Below, piece after piece: positions 1 through 11,100 of a stretch of DNA of 64,000 bases; position 1 is the stretch's first letter, and each line of letters starts with the position of its first letter. The stretch is from Streptomyces cynarae. GTDB taxonomy: Bacteria; Actinomycetota; Actinomycetes; Streptomycetales; Streptomycetaceae. The notes under the pieces were generated by a model. It was not told the origin of the DNA. It did not search any database and worked only from the letters and a program-made list of their open reading frames with translations. A program made the position numbers and the translations under genes. The stretch spans positions 1 through 64,000 of the forward strand of contig NZ_CP106793.1 of assembly GCF_025642135.1 (NCBI RefSeq), given 5' to 3'.

Positions 1-104
1 GCAGAGCCCGCCCACAGCAGGACACCCACGGCGTAGAAGGAGCGGACGCGATGCAGCTGCCGCACGGCCCGCAGGAACTGGATACGTTCAATCTTCGGTG
101 CCAT
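1..104 (-). CDS. N-terminus of a probable membrane protein, cut by window edge
   Basis: An ATG at 104 (reading leftwards) opens a frame that stays open to the window edge. The visible 34 residues begin MAPKIERIQFLRAV and then turn hydrophobic (YAVGVLLWAG), which suggests a first transmembrane segment after a basic, cytoplasmic N-terminus. It starts 28 bases downstream of the small gene at 133-360 on the same strand, so the two may be co-transcribed. No clear Shine-Dalgarno sequence is visible. The family cannot be named from this fragment. Confidence 0.45.
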   Translation of the reverse strand, partial: MAPKIERIQFLRAVRQLHRVRSFYAVGVLLWAGS

Positions 105-132
105 GCGGAGCCGTGTACCCAGGGCGCGCTGT

Positions 133-360
133 TCAGCAGTCGGGGTTTTTCGCTTCTGCCGTACTGCTCACCCTTGTTTTTGCTGCTGAGTGGGCCTTCG
201 AAGTCGCGGCGTACTGCTGCACCTTGGTCTTGGTCAGCCCTGCACTGTCAGGGAGGTCCAGGACGGCGCACGCAGTGCTTGCAGAGTTTCCCATCTTCGG
301 CGGCGTGCCGCAGGCCTTGCAGAACCGGTTGCCTTTGTTGTCATCAGTCTTCTGCGCCAT
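133..360 (-). CDS. Small hypothetical protein (75 aa)
   Basis: I do not recognise this protein. The ATG at 360 is preferred because GGGGAG lies four bases upstream; the frame is open further upstream to 546, but that extension has no comparable ribosome site. The product is hydrophilic and Lys/Thr/Ala-rich, starts MAQKTDDNKGN and contains one CKAC pair plus two later cysteines, so a small metal-binding knuckle is conceivable but not established. No signal peptide or membrane segment is seen. The region from 361 to 665 upstream holds nothing else that I can support. Confidence 0.4.
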   Translation of the reverse strand: MAQKTDDNKGNRFCKACGTPPKMGNSASTACAVLDLPDSAGLTKTKVQQYAATSKAHSAAKTRVSSTAEAKNPDC

Positions 361-665
361 GGCTCTCCCCGGCAGGCTGGGCTGTGATTGGACAGTGATG
401 AATGCGGAGTACCCGCGGCTTCCGTGTCGATTCTCCAGGACATCTGCTTCATTTTTTAGTCTGCGATAGACTCTCTGGGAATCAGACGGCTCCAGAGGTT
501 CTGGGAATCTGTGACCCGCTGCACGGGGGGTCATCTTGTCCCGCATCGGAGGTGTGGATCCGGTGTCTCGGTGGGCAATTTGGGCGAATATCCGTTGGCG
601 ACAGGCTAGTTGCTCGCGCCTTGGTGTGTGAGAGCTGTCGTCCGGCTCGCAGGAGAGTAGAGCGA

Positions 666-3201
666 ATGGCTATGAAGGTACTTCGTCCTCATCAGCGAGA
701 AGCCGTGGGCGCAGTGCTCCGGGCGCTCGAATTCCCTGCAAGATCCACTGTGCCTGAGCGGGGCTCCGCACTCAGGTGATCATGGCAACCGGAACGGGCA
801 AGACACTCGTGGCCACCCACAGCGCTTGAGGAGCCCGTGCAGGGCGCGTGCTGGTGCTCGTTCCCTCCTGGATCTGCTTGCCCAGACCGAGGCCGCGTGG
901 CGCGAGGAGGCCGCACGGGCCCGATGGTCGGGGTGTCCTCGCTGCGGGGTGAGGAGGTGTCCTTCCCCAACACCACGGACGTGGGCGAGCTGGTCGACTG
1001 GGTGAGGCCGTTCGACAAGGTCACGGTGTTCGCCACGTACGCCTCGCTGGGGCTGGGCACGCTGGAGCGGGCCCACAAGGCCGGCCTGCCGGGCTGGGAC
1101 CTGATCGTGGTCGATGAGGCGCACCGGTGTTCGGGCCGGATCGGGAAGCCGTGGGCGGTCGTCCACGACAACACCCGCATCCCGTCCCTGCGCCGCCTGT
1201 ACATGACGGCCACGCCCCGGCTGTGGCAGTTGGACGGGGACTCCGAGCAGGGCGCGCCGGGCGAGCTGGTGGCGAGCATGGAGGACGACCCGGAGGGGCC
1301 GTTCGGCGCCAGGTGTTTCACCCTGACGCTGTCGGAGGCGATCGACCGGGGGAATCTGCGCGCCTATCAGGTGGTGTGCGTGGACATCACCGACACCCAG
1401 CTCCAGGCCGCCCAGTTGCTGGGGGCTGCGGGCCGCTCGGATGAGGTGCGTGGGGCGCGGCTCGCGGCGCTGCAGACGGCGCTGGTGAAGGCGTCGGCCG
1501 AGGAAGGGTTCCGCAGGACGCTGGTCTTCCACCACGTCGTCAAGGAGGCCGAGGCGTTCGCAGCCGCCTTCCCGATGTGGCCGCGCAGCTGCATGCCGCC
1601 GACCCTGAGCTGTACCCGAAGACGATCTGGGCCAACTGGTTGTGCGGCGATCACAAGCCGAACCACCGGCGGCGGGTTCTTGCGGAGTTCGCGGCCGGGA
1701 TCGCCACGGATGGCACGGTCGTGGAGAAGGGGTTCCTGGGGTCGGTGAAGGTGCTGGGCGAGGGCGTCGACACCAAGAACTGTGACTCCGTCTACTGGGC
1801 CGACGTGCGCGGTTCCATGCCTGACCTCGTCCAGGCCGTGGGCCGGGCGCTGCGGATGCAGCCCGGCGAGGGCAAGGTCGCATCCCTCGTGGTGCCGGTC
1901 CTGCTCGGGCCCGGCGAGACGGTGGACAACATGCTGACCTCGCGGGCGTTCGGGGGGTTGGCGAAGCTGCTGGAAGCGCTCAGGGCGCATGACGCCCGAG
2001 TGGTGGAGGCTCTGGCGCAGCAGCAGGCTCAGAGCCGTGTCAGGGGCGTTCAAAGCCGCAGCGGGGGTCAGGAGGGCCGAGGCGAGGGGGAGAGGAAGGG
2101 GTCTGGGCCGTCGGCTCCGGCCCGGCATCTGCTGAGTTCTCCACGCCGCGTGACCCCGCGCAGCTGGCGGCGTTCATCAAACTGCGGGTCCTCAACCCTG
2201 AGCATGAGCACTGGCGGCGCGGCATCGAGGCCGCCGTCATCTACAACCGGCTCCACGGCGGCCTGAAGGTCCCGTTCACGTACCGCGTGCCCGGCGGCGA
2301 CGACCAGGAGGCCAAGGTCGAGGGGTGGCCGGCCGCGCTCGCCGGGTTCCCCCTCGGGCAATGGATCGCCGACGCAAGAAGGTTCTATGCCCGCGGCGAT
2401 ATGGACGAGGACCGCGTCCAGCAGTTGAGAAGCTGGGCATGGTGTGGTCGCACTTCGACGTCGCATGGGAAGAGGGCCTGGCCGCCGCGCGCGGGTGGGC
2501 TGCGGAAAACGGGCATCTCCTGGCACCGCTGGACGCCACCTACCAGGGCTACCGGGTAGGCATCTGGCTGAAGAACGCCAGGGCCGCGGCCCGGAAGGCT
2601 GCCGAGATCGAGCAGCGGCGTGCCGAGGGACTGCCGGTGGAGTCGGTAGCCGGCGCGCTGTCGGAGGAGCGGCGCGAGCAGTTGGAGGAGATCGACCCGT
2701 CGTGGTGCCCGGCCTGGCCGGTGGGTGGCAGCGCGCCTTCCATCTGGTCCGGCTGCACCTGGAGGCCGGCGGCGAGCTGCCCATGTCGCCGGGTGGGATC
2801 GTGCACCAGGGCGAGGATCTGGGCCGGTGGGTGCGCTCGGTCCGGCTGGGCTGGGACGAGCTCACAGCCGTGCAGCAGTGGATGTGTGAGCACATCCTCG
2901 GCATCGAGCCCGCCACCGAGGACGAGAAACCACAGCCGCGCCGTACGCAGGCCGACAAATGGGCGATGAACTACGCGGCCGCCAAGCAGTTCTACGAGCG
3001 CGAGGACACCTTCGGGTGCCGAGGAAGCACGTCGAGACGATCGTCCTCAGCGGTGGCGATGGAGACGGCGGTAGGGGCGAGGACCAGAAGGAACGGCAGC
3101 TCCGGCTTGGTGCATGGATCGGGAACCAGCGCAGTAGGGCCGCCACGCTGTCACCGGAACGCGTGGAGCAGTTGTCCGCGATCGGGATGCGCTGGGCGTA
3201 A
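666..3201 (+). pseudogene. Telomere-linked type DEAD/DEAH helicase with helicase-associated domains, multiply frameshifted
   Basis: Superfamily 2 helicase motifs are spread over several frames: MKVLRPHQREAV after the start at 666 (AGGAGAG upstream), Walker A GTGKT near 791, LVLVPS near 850, DEAH in VVDEAHRCSG near 1115, motif III TATP near 1205 and motif VI QAVGRALRM near 1835. The C-terminal third (about 2300-3201) has the tryptophan-rich helicase-associated repeats (PF03457 type) found in Streptomyces ttrA-like helicases. Those genes sit near linear replicon ends. The frame changes at least seven times, each equal to one missing base, and a TGA lies in frame at 827. As sequenced the gene is non-functional. 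A strong hairpin follows the stop and tpg lies downstream on the same strand. The terminal-helicase assignment rests on the domain pattern and the neighbouring tpg. Confidence 0.75.
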
Positions 3202-3219
3202 TTGACGGCGGTGGGGCGT

Positions 3220-3257
3220 GCGTAGCCGATGACAGCTGGTGCTGTCATCGGCTACGC
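3220..3257 (+). terminator. 17-bp perfect hairpin after the helicase
   Basis: A 17-bp perfect inverted repeat (GCGTAGCCGATGACAGC and its complement) with a 4-base TGGT loop starts 18 bases after the helicase stop codon. It has no T-run, which is common for Streptomyces terminators. It separates the helicase from tpg. Confidence 0.7.
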
Positions 3258-3349
3258 CGGAACCGGTAGTCAGGGGCGGACGGTGTGGGAGAACTGACGC
3301 CACGGGCTGCGGGGCTGGCCCTGTCGGCTGGCCGCTGGGGGAGGCGGAC

Positions 3350-3905
3350 ATGGGGCAGATCGAGCAGGGGCTGGAGCAGGCGTTGCGCACCCGGCCCGTT
3401 CCCTCGAGCACCGAGGCCCGTCTGCGGTTTCTGCTGGCGACGCACAAGGGTTCCACCCGGAAGGTGGCCGTCGTGCTGGGGGTGTCGCAGCGCACCGTGC
3501 AGCGGTGGGTGACGAAGAGGCCCGGAGCGCGACGTCCGCCGGGTTCGCTGCATGTCCGGGCGATCGAGGAAGCGGTCCTGGCGCGGTGGCAGCCCCGTGT
3601 ACGGCCCGTCGGCGTGCACAAGCCGAAGCTAACGGGTTCGTCTTCCACACCAGGGCGCGATTCGGGTTCGCCGCGCCAGCAGGGTCGTCGGACGATCCGC
3701 GGGTGCGGTGGATCACCCAGGACCTGTCAGGAGAGGTCGCCCGGAGCTGTTCGCCGCCCGGGACGCCGGCGCAGGCGAGCAGCAGCAGACGGTGATCCTG
3801 GCCCGGGCGCTGGGACACGCTCACTTTCGCGATCGGGGCCGCCGGGCCCACGGTCTGCATGTCTCTTTCAGCGACGTCGAGTTCGCTGACTTCTCGATCG
3901 GCTGA
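3350..3905 (+). pseudogene. tpg: Telomere terminal protein Tpg, frameshifted
   Basis: Tpg is the protein that becomes covalently attached to the 5' ends of linear Streptomyces replicons and primes end-patching. The start at 3350 follows GGGGGAGGCGG. The N-terminal half reads GLEQALRTRPVPSSTEARL then a helix-turn-helix (VVLGVSQRTVQRWV). The next frame gives NGFVFHTRARFGFAAP and the last frame gives DAGAGEQQQ, RRAHGLHVSFSDVEF and a stop at 3905. The total span of about 185 codons equals normal Tpg length. Two frame changes (about 3635 and 3740) are each one missing base, the second within a CCC run, so the gene may be intact in the organism. No tap partner gene is visible upstream; the helicase occupies that place. 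Confidence 0.8.
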
Positions 3906-3937
3906 GCCTGCCCCGTCGCGTAACCGCGTCAGGGTGT

Positions 3938-5047
3938 TCAGCGTCGCGAGGGCCTGACGCGCCTGGCTGGCATCGCTTCGTACCTCTCGGCTTCCTGCCG
4001 CTCGCGCCAGTCCCATTCCATACGGCCGCCGGGCCTTTGCGGCGGGCCGCGGGCGGCTGAGGCGGGCGCAGCCTGGCCGTCTCGGCCACGCGCAGCAGGT
4101 GTGCGCGGTCTCCTGGCGTGGCGAGCAGTTCCTCGTCCTCGCCGGATAGGAGCCGGGCGAAGCAGGCCGCGGCCCGCGGGAAGATGCCCGCCCACGGCGG
4201 TACGGGGTAGGCGGCGCAGCCGTCGGTGTAACGGGCGCGGTCGTGCAGGGCGGGCGTGGCTGCGGCGTCGTCGTAGTCGCGGGGGCGGGCGGTGGCAAGT
4301 TGTTGCAGAGAGGCGCCGGTGAACAGAGCAGCGGTGAGGGTCGCGGCCAGGCTGGGATGTGCGGTCGCTGTGTGAAGCCGGTGGGCGACTCGCTGGGCGG
4401 TGGGCGCGGTGAGAGGCACGGGTGGTGGGCGGTGCCGCCAGGCGATCGGCGGTGGCGTGCACGGGTCGGCGCAGGGGCGGGGGCTGTCGTAGGAGACGAG
4501 GCGTTCCAGTGCCGGCAGGGTGAGCCACCGGCTGGCGGCGCGGCGGGCTCGTCTGGGGGCGGGGGTTCGGCGATAGGCGTGCCGTAGTAGTGGCGGCGGG
4601 CGGCCGCGAAGTCGGCGGTGACGGAGTAGTCGACCGTCCGCAGGGCCTGATGCAGAGCGGCGGGAAGGTGAGGGCGGTGGCAGACCAGGGTCAGGTGGAT
4701 ACCAGCGAAGGCATGTAGCTGCAGGAGGCGCATCGTGCGGCGGGCAGTGAGGCGGTGAGCGCGCAGGACGGTCAGCCTGGTGACGGGCAGGGCGGTCAGC
4801 CAGGCAGTGGCGGCTTCCCAGGCGGGCTGACGACCGCCGGGAAAGCGGCCCGGGAGCAGGGCGGTTTACCCAGGGCGACGAGAAGGTCGTGGGCGAGGCC
4901 GGTTTCGCTGGTGGTGCCCGGGCCGGGGTGCAGGGTGATCCGGCCGGACGGCGGATGGTGGGCGGCCAGAGCGGTGTGCGTGTGCAGCACGTCGTCATGA
5001 CGGTCGAGAACCACGGTGACGGACGGCAGCGGCGGAGCAGGAGGCAT
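3938..5047 (-). pseudogene. Third gene of the TniA/TniB-like transposon, unknown function, frameshifted
   Basis: I do not recognise the family. Translation starts at ATG 5047, eleven bases after the stop of the ATPase gene, so the two form one transcription unit. Successive frames give SVTVVLDRHDDVLHT, ARRTMRLLQLHAFAGIHLTL, DFAAARRHYYG, LPALERLVSYDSPRP, SLQQLATARPRDYD and finally MEWDWRERQEAERYEAMPAR with a stop at 3938. Each of three frame changes equals one missing base; the intact product would be about 370 residues. The middle part is Pro/Ala/Arg-rich. By position it could be the target-choosing or accessory protein of the element (TniQ position), but I see no TniQ zinc motif. Its 3' end lies 33 bases from the 3' end of tpg, which reads towards it. 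Confidence 0.5.
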
Positions 5048-5058
5048 GGACGGTGTGG

Positions 5059-5801
5059 TCAGGCGAGGCGGCTGAAGGCCCAGCGCAGCAGCTCCTGGTC
5101 GACGCGGGCACGTCCCGTACGGGCCAGTGCGGTACGGGTGTGGGCGGTCAGCTGGGCCGGGCGCGGAAGTTGCCGTGCGCGGCGTGCTGATCGGCGAAGG
5201 CGATGTCCTCGGGGTCGGCGTCAGCCCAGACCGGGTGGAACAGCGGGATCACCTCCAGGACCTCGTCGGGTGTGAGGCGCGTGAACTGCTGCCAGATGAA
5301 GATGCGGGAGGAGAGCATCGGTTCGCGGCGCAGCACGGTGTGGCAGCCCGCGCCACCGACGAAAATGATGGCGAGCTGGGTTGAGGGTTCGTCCCAGAGG
5401 TAGCGGAAGTATTCGAACGCCTCCCCGCCTGGCCACTGGGCCTCGTCGACGAGGAAGGTACGGGAGCGTTCGGCCAGGGCCGTCTTCAGCAGACGGTCGA
5501 ACTCGCTGGGGTGACGCGGTGGCTCCCCGGCCAGGTCGAGCGCGGTGAACAGTTCGTAGCGCACCGCGCGGGCCGTGGGACGGGCACGGAAGGTGATCTT
5601 TCGGACGTCCTCACCGGGTTCGAGTCCGCGCAAGCAGGTATTGACGGCGAGGGTCTTGCCGAAGCCGGCGCCGCCATGGATGCACATCATCGCGCGGGCA
5701 GCGACCGTGTCGGTGATGTTCTCCCGGGCAGTGAGCAGGGCGCGGGTGGTGACCACGGAGGCGTCGGGCAGGTCGACGTACTGGTAGGTGGCCGCGGTCA
5801 C
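5059..5801 (-). pseudogene. TniB/TnsC-like transposition ATPase
   Basis: AAA+ ATPase that in Tn7/Tn5053-type elements activates the DDE transposase and passes on target information. The GTG at 5801 is preceded by GGAG. Walker A is CIHGGAGFGKT at about residue 45, and Walker B is RTFLVDEAQW at about residue 115 with the sensor-like segment LAIIFVGGAG after it. The frame closes at 5148 after 217 residues, but a one-base shift near 5155 continues as QLTAHTRTALARTGRARVDQ and LLRWAFSRLA to a stop at 5059, giving about 247 residues, a more usual length. The truncation may therefore be a sequencing deletion. It lies between the transposase (76 bases upstream) and the unknown third gene (11 bases downstream). 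Confidence 0.75.
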
Positions 5802-5876
5802 GAGGCGTCTCCGTCTTCAGCGGTGGTGGAGGGTACGGCCCGTCCGGCCGGGCCGTCGGGGACTGCAGGGGCGGAG

Positions 5877-7545
5877 TCACGGCCTGGCGGGAGCGGGCGG
5901 GGCGGGCCGGCGCGGCCAGAGAGGGCGGGTGCGCCAGTCGGCCGGGGGTGCGGCGTGCGGGATGACGTCCGGCATCGCGAGCTGCGCGAGGTCGGATTCA
6001 GCAGGCTGGGCGAGTTCGGCCTCGACCTGCGCGGTGGTCAGCGCGCCGAGCCGCCGAGGGGGCTCGGCCTGGGTAGCGGCGGCATAGCGCTCGCGCTGCG
6101 AGGCCTCCAGGTCCTTCTTCAGGCGGCGCGCACGGGCGGCCCGCGTTTTCCGTACGGCACTGACCTGTTCCTCGGTGGCCTGATCGGCCAGGTCCGCGGG
6201 ACCGAGGTAGCGGCCAGTGGCGGCGTGGTAGACCTCGATGCGGTGGTCGTGGTGGGGCATGAAGCGGATCCGGACCTGGATACCGGCCTGGCCGGTCATC
6301 CACGGCCCCACGTAGTCGCGCGTCTCCTGAAACGGATGCCGCGGGTGGTCAGCATGCGAGTACCGGCGTCCTCCAGGGTGAACGTCCACAGATCCGCGGC
6401 GGCACGTCCCGCAGCGGGGTGGGATCGTCCTGCCACGCCTGAAGCGGAGTCTTGCCCCGCAACGGCGCCGGGCGGTGCTCGGTGTTCCACCAGAGCGTCC
6501 AGGCCAGAAGCTGGGTGGTGAAGTCCTCGAAGCCCAGCAGCACTTCGTCCTTCGGACGGAAGGAGCGTTTGCCGGGGCACGGCTGGCGGGCGTAGCCGGG
6601 CAGCGCGGCCAGGAACATGCTCTCCACCGCACGGTTCAGGCCCTCCACGGTGCCCTTGAGGTGGGGGGTGTAGGCGGGCAGGTCCTCCACCGTCACGTCC
6701 AGGAGATCGAACGCTGCGGTCACCGTCCGGGACAGGAAGTCCTTGCCACGGTCCACCCGTACCTTCTCGGGCACGCCGCCGAACGGGCCGTAGGGGTCCT
6801 CGCGCAGCACGGCGGAGCGCAGCGCAGCGAGTACCGACTCCCGCGACGGATGCCCGGGCGTGACGGCAACGCCGGTGATCGCGTTGGTGGCGCAGTCGGT
6901 GAACCAGGTGATCCACGGCCTGCGGGCATGGCCGTCGACGTCGACCAGCACCGCCGCCTGGACGTGGTCGGTCTCCCACACCTGGTTCCGCCAGCCCCGC
7001 AGCCGGGCCAGGAACACATCATGCTTGCGCGCCGCCCGCTCCCCACCTGCAAGCCCGGCCCGCTCCCCCGGCGTCAGATCACGGCGGATCGCCCGGTGCA
7101 GCGTCGGGATCGACGGAGGAGACTCGCCCTCGCCCCTGGCCGCGCGAGCGGTCAGCTCACGATGCACCGCCGCGACGTTGCCCTTCCACAGCCCCAGCAG
7201 AGCCCGGACCTCATCAGTAACCGTGAACCGCCCCGGATACGCAGCCCGCTCCCCCGGTGCCCGGGCCGCAGCCTCGTCCCGCTCGGCGGCCGCCAGCCAC
7301 CGCCACACCGCACGCTCCCGCACCCCCAGCACGTCCGCCGCCGACCTCACCTGCCCAGTGGTGAGGTTCCCCTCCCGCCGCAGGGCCAGCAGACGGCGCA
7401 CCGCCGGCCCCCGCAACGCCCGAACCGACACAGCCGGCAAAGCCCCACTCGAATCACCACCCGCCCCTTCCGGGGCCAGAACCTGCTCTCCCTGATCCAC
7501 CCCCCGAGCACACCAACACCCACCGGCCAGGGGATCAGAACTCAC
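5877..7545 (-). pseudogene. TniA/TnsB/Mu-type DDE transposase, frameshifted
   Basis: Large integrase-core transposase. N-terminal helix-turn-helix segments (VRSAADVLGVRERAVWRWL, residues 65-85) precede the catalytic core with the three acidic residues in WETDHVQ, VRVDRGKDF and LKGTVEGLNRAVE. The C-terminal beta-barrel and tail (GIQVRIRFMPHHDHRIEVYH, YLGPADLADQATEEQ) lie in other frames from about 6330 down to 5877. Two frame changes near 6310-6400 each equal one missing base. Intact length would be about 550 residues. It is the first gene of a three-gene leftward operon (transposase, ATPase, unknown). Clustered GACAGTG repeats lie just upstream, as expected for transposase-binding ends. Confidence 0.75.
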
Positions 7546-7553
7546 GAAACTGA

Positions 7554-7697
7554 GACAGCGTCACCCCTCATGCAATAACGCCCCAGAACAGCAATGCCCC
7601 GCAGCTCTCTCACGCCCAAGACAGTGGCCCCACGCCTCGAAACCGCCACCGACCAGCAACAACACACCCAGCCCCCACTGTCTCTCACCCCACTGTC
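7554..7697. repeat. Clustered GACAG(T/C)G repeats at the transposon end
   Basis: Four copies of a 7-base core occur in about 145 bases upstream of the transposase: GACAGCG at 7554-7560, GACAGTG at 7620-7626 (both direct), and CACTGTC at 7676-7682 and 7691-7697 (inverted). The last two are 15 bases apart and share the longer form GACAGTGGGG. Multiple short binding sites of this kind are typical of TnsB/TniA-type ends. The outer boundary is probably near 7700-7715. I did not find a matching cluster at the other side near 3900. Confidence 0.5.
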
Positions 7698-7744
7698 CCA
7701 AAACCGAGAGATCGCACGCTCCGTACCGGTGGGGGGCACCGCCG

Positions 7745-8010
7745 CCGACTTCGCGGGCACCGCGCTCGCGCCCGTGCGCGACCATGCCGGCGCCGTGGAA
7801 GACCGCTCCGTCCTGGTCGGCGCCCCGCGCGCGCTCGCCCCGCGCACCGCGAAGCGGTGGTCCGCGTCCACGTCATGGGCCAGGCGGGCGAGGACGTCGC
7901 CGCACAGCTGGGCGTTCCGCGCGGGACGGTCAAGTCCCGTACCCAGCACGGCGTCCGTGCGCTGCGGGCGGAGTTGGCGCGCCTGGGCATCCGCGGCGCG
8001 GCGGCCTGGG
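7745..8010 (+). pseudogene. C-terminal stub of an ECF-type sigma factor
   Basis: A sigma region 4 helix-turn-helix is readable: HREAVVRVHVMG then AAQLGVPRGTVKSRTQHGV and ALRAELARLGI. An upstream piece in another frame (AVEDRSVLVGA) fits the linker before region 4. No start codon, region 2 or full promoter-recognition domain is present. The stub begins right beside the transposon end repeats, so the element, or a deletion next to it, probably removed the 5' part. Confidence 0.6.
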
Positions 8011-8186
8011 CGCCCGCTCCCACGGCAGAATGCCGCGCTGACACCTTACGGGGGCCACGGCCGCACCCCGTGGCGCCGTTGAGACATGTCGCAGGTGTGA
8101 CACCAAAGGCCGGTGACATGCTCACCGCCACAGCAGATTCTGTCGGACAGCGCGTCACTCCCAGCTGTACGAGAGGTGCTTGGCTG

Positions 8187-11100
8187 ATGGCATGGATCCG
8201 CCTGACGGCGGCGATATCGACAGGATTGCTGCTGGCCGCCGGAGGCGTGCCGGCCGCCTCCGCCCGGACGCCCCAGGACACCGCGGCGCGACCCGCCGGC
8301 GGCCAGGGCGCGCCGCCCGTGACCGTACGCCTGGTGACCGGCGACCGCGTGACGGTGACGCCGGGGGCCGACGGCCGCCGCGCCGCCTCGGTCGAGCCGG
8401 GACCCGGCCGTGAGGGCATCGTCTTCCGCACGTACCAGGAGGACGGCGGCGACCTGACGGTGCTGCCGTCGGACGCCGTGGACCTGGTCTCCGCCGGGAC
8501 GCTGGACCGGCGTCTGTTCGACGTGTCCGCCCTGATCGCCCAGGGCTACGACGAGGGCGGCACCTCCGCGCTGCCGCTGATCGTCTCCGCCTCCCCGCGC
8601 GGCGGCGTGGCCCGGACGACCGCGAAGAGCGAGAAGGCCGCGGCGGCCGTCGCGGACCGGGTCGCCGCGTTCAACGAGGCATCGGCCCCGGCGCGGACCC
8701 TCGCCAGTATCGGCGCGCGGTCGCTGCGCGTCGCGGACGACGACCTCGGCGCCTTCTGGAAGGCCTTGAACCCGGGCGGCACCGAGGGCACCGCCCGCGC
8801 CGCCGCGACGCCGCGGGTGTGGCTGGACGGCCGGGTCGCGCCGGTGCTGGACCGCAGCACGGCGCAGATCAACGCGCCTGCGGCGTGGAAGGCCGGGTAC
8901 GAGGGCCAGGGCGTGAAGGTGGCCGTGCTGGACACCGGCGTGGACGCCGCCCACCCCGATCTGGCGGGCCGGATCGCGGAGTCGAAGGACTTCTCGGGCA
9001 GCGGGAACACCGTGGACCACTTCGGGCACGGCACGCACGTGGCGTCGATCGTCGGCGGTACGGGCGCGGCGTCCTCCGGTTCCCGCAAGGGTGTGGCGCC
9101 GAAGGCGGAGCTGCTGATCGGCAAGGTGCTCGGCGATGACGGCTACGGCTCGGAGTCGCAGGTCATCGACGGCATGGAGTGGGCGGCCGCCGAGCACGCC
9201 AAGGTCGTCAACATGAGCCTCGGCTCCGACGAGCCGACCGACGGCACCGACCCGATGAGCCAGGCCCTCAACACGCTGTCCGCCTCCGGCGACACCCTCT
9301 TCGTCGTCGCGGCGGGCAACGCGGGCCAGAGCGGGGACTCCACGATCGGTTCGCCCGGTGCGGCCGACGCCGCGCTGACGGTGGGCGCCGTGGACCGCGA
9401 CGACTCCCTGGCCTCCTTCTCCAGCCGCGGTCCGCGCCTCGGCGACAAGGCCGTCAAGCCCGACGTGACAGCCCCCGGCGTCGGCATCGTCGCCGCGCGC
9501 GCGTCCGGCACCACCATGGGCGACCCGGTCGACGCGAACTACACGGCGGCGTCCGGCACCTCGATGGCGACCCCGCACGTGGCGGGTGCCGTCGCGCTGA
9601 TCGCGCAGCAGCACCCCGGCTGGACCGGTCAGCAGTTGAAGGACGCGCTGATCAGCACCGCGCACACCGTGCCGGGCACGAAGGCGACCGAGCAGGGCGG
9701 CGGCCGGATCGACGTCGCCGCGGCCATGGGCGCGGTCACGGCCACCGGCAGCGTGCTGCTGCCCGCCGTCCAGGTGGGCGGCGGCAAGCAGCAGTCGGCG
9801 ACCCTGCACTACACCAACGCCGGTGACAAGGCAGTGGACCTGAAGCTGAGCGTGGCCCTGGCCAACTCCGACGGCGTGGCCCTGACGGCCGGTGTCGTCG
9901 CGCCCGGCGCGAGCACCGTCCACCTCGCCCCCGGTGCCTCCGCCGACGTGCCGCTGAGCACCGACGCGAAGGACGCCAGGCGCGGCGCCTACTACGGCTA
10001 CGCCACCGCGACCGGCGCGGACGGCACCGTCCTCGCCCACACCACGCTCTCCCTGGTCGTGCACGCGCCGCTGCACCGGCTCACCGTGATCGCCCGCGAC
10101 CGCGCGGGCAAGGTGCTGCCGGGCTGGCTGCCGACGATCTGGGGCCAGGACGGCTTCGTCTCGTACACCAGCGCCGACCCCGCGGTCGCCGTCGTCGAGG
10201 AGGGCACCTACCAGGTCGACTTCAGCACTTTGGACAACGCCTCGGACGGCCAGGAACTGGTCGAGGTGATCAACCCGCAGGTGAAGGTCTCCAAGGACAC
10301 CACGGTGACGCTGGACGCCTCCAAGGTCACCCAGGTGCAGATCCGCACGCCCGAGCCCGCTGAGCAACGGGGGATCCTCAGCTACCAGACGTACCGGCGC
10401 ATCGAGGGCCACGGCCTGATCCAGGGCGTGATGTTCTTCGACATCGCCAAGCGCATCTACGTCAGCCCGACCGCGCAGGTCACCGACGGCACCTTCGAGT
10501 TCGCCTCGCGCTGGCAGATGACGGCCCCGCAGTTGCGAGCGAAGGTGTCCGGCACTTCGGCGCCCTTCGCCCCGTACTACCTGCCGACCTCACCGGTCTT
10601 CGACGACAAGGGCGTCCGGCTGACCGCGGTGGACGCCGGAGCGGGCACCGCCGCGGACTTCAGGGCCGCCCATGTGCGCGGGAAGCTCGCTGTCGTCCGC
10701 TACGACTTCGGTAACGACGCCGAGCTGGCGAAGGCCGCCGCGGACGCCGGGGCCAAGGCGCTGATGCTCGTCGTGCCCGAGGGCTTCTTCCCCTGGACGC
10801 GCTGGCAGCCGGAGGGCGACCGCCTCGCGCTGCCGATCATGCGCGCCGGCTCGACCGAGGGCACCGACCTGCTCAAGCGCGCCGGTAAGCGCACCACCAC
10901 GGTGGAGTTCTCCGGCACGGTGAAGAGCCCCTACCTGTACGACGTGATGCAGGTGTCCCAGCAGCGCGTTCCCGAGAAGCTGGTGTACACGGTCAGCGAA
11001 CGCAACAGCGCGGTGGTGAAGGCCGCCTACACCCGCACCGGTGCCTCGGCCTGGGGAGCGAGCAGCGTTTCGGCTGGCGCCCCTACCAGGAGTTCGCCTG

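Noticed and set aside
8046..10412. A 788-codon open frame on the minus strand opposite the subtilase
   Set aside because: It is a mirror of GC-rich third-position bias; the plus strand carries the full subtilisin motifs, and the minus translation is Arg/Gly/Val-rich with no family features.
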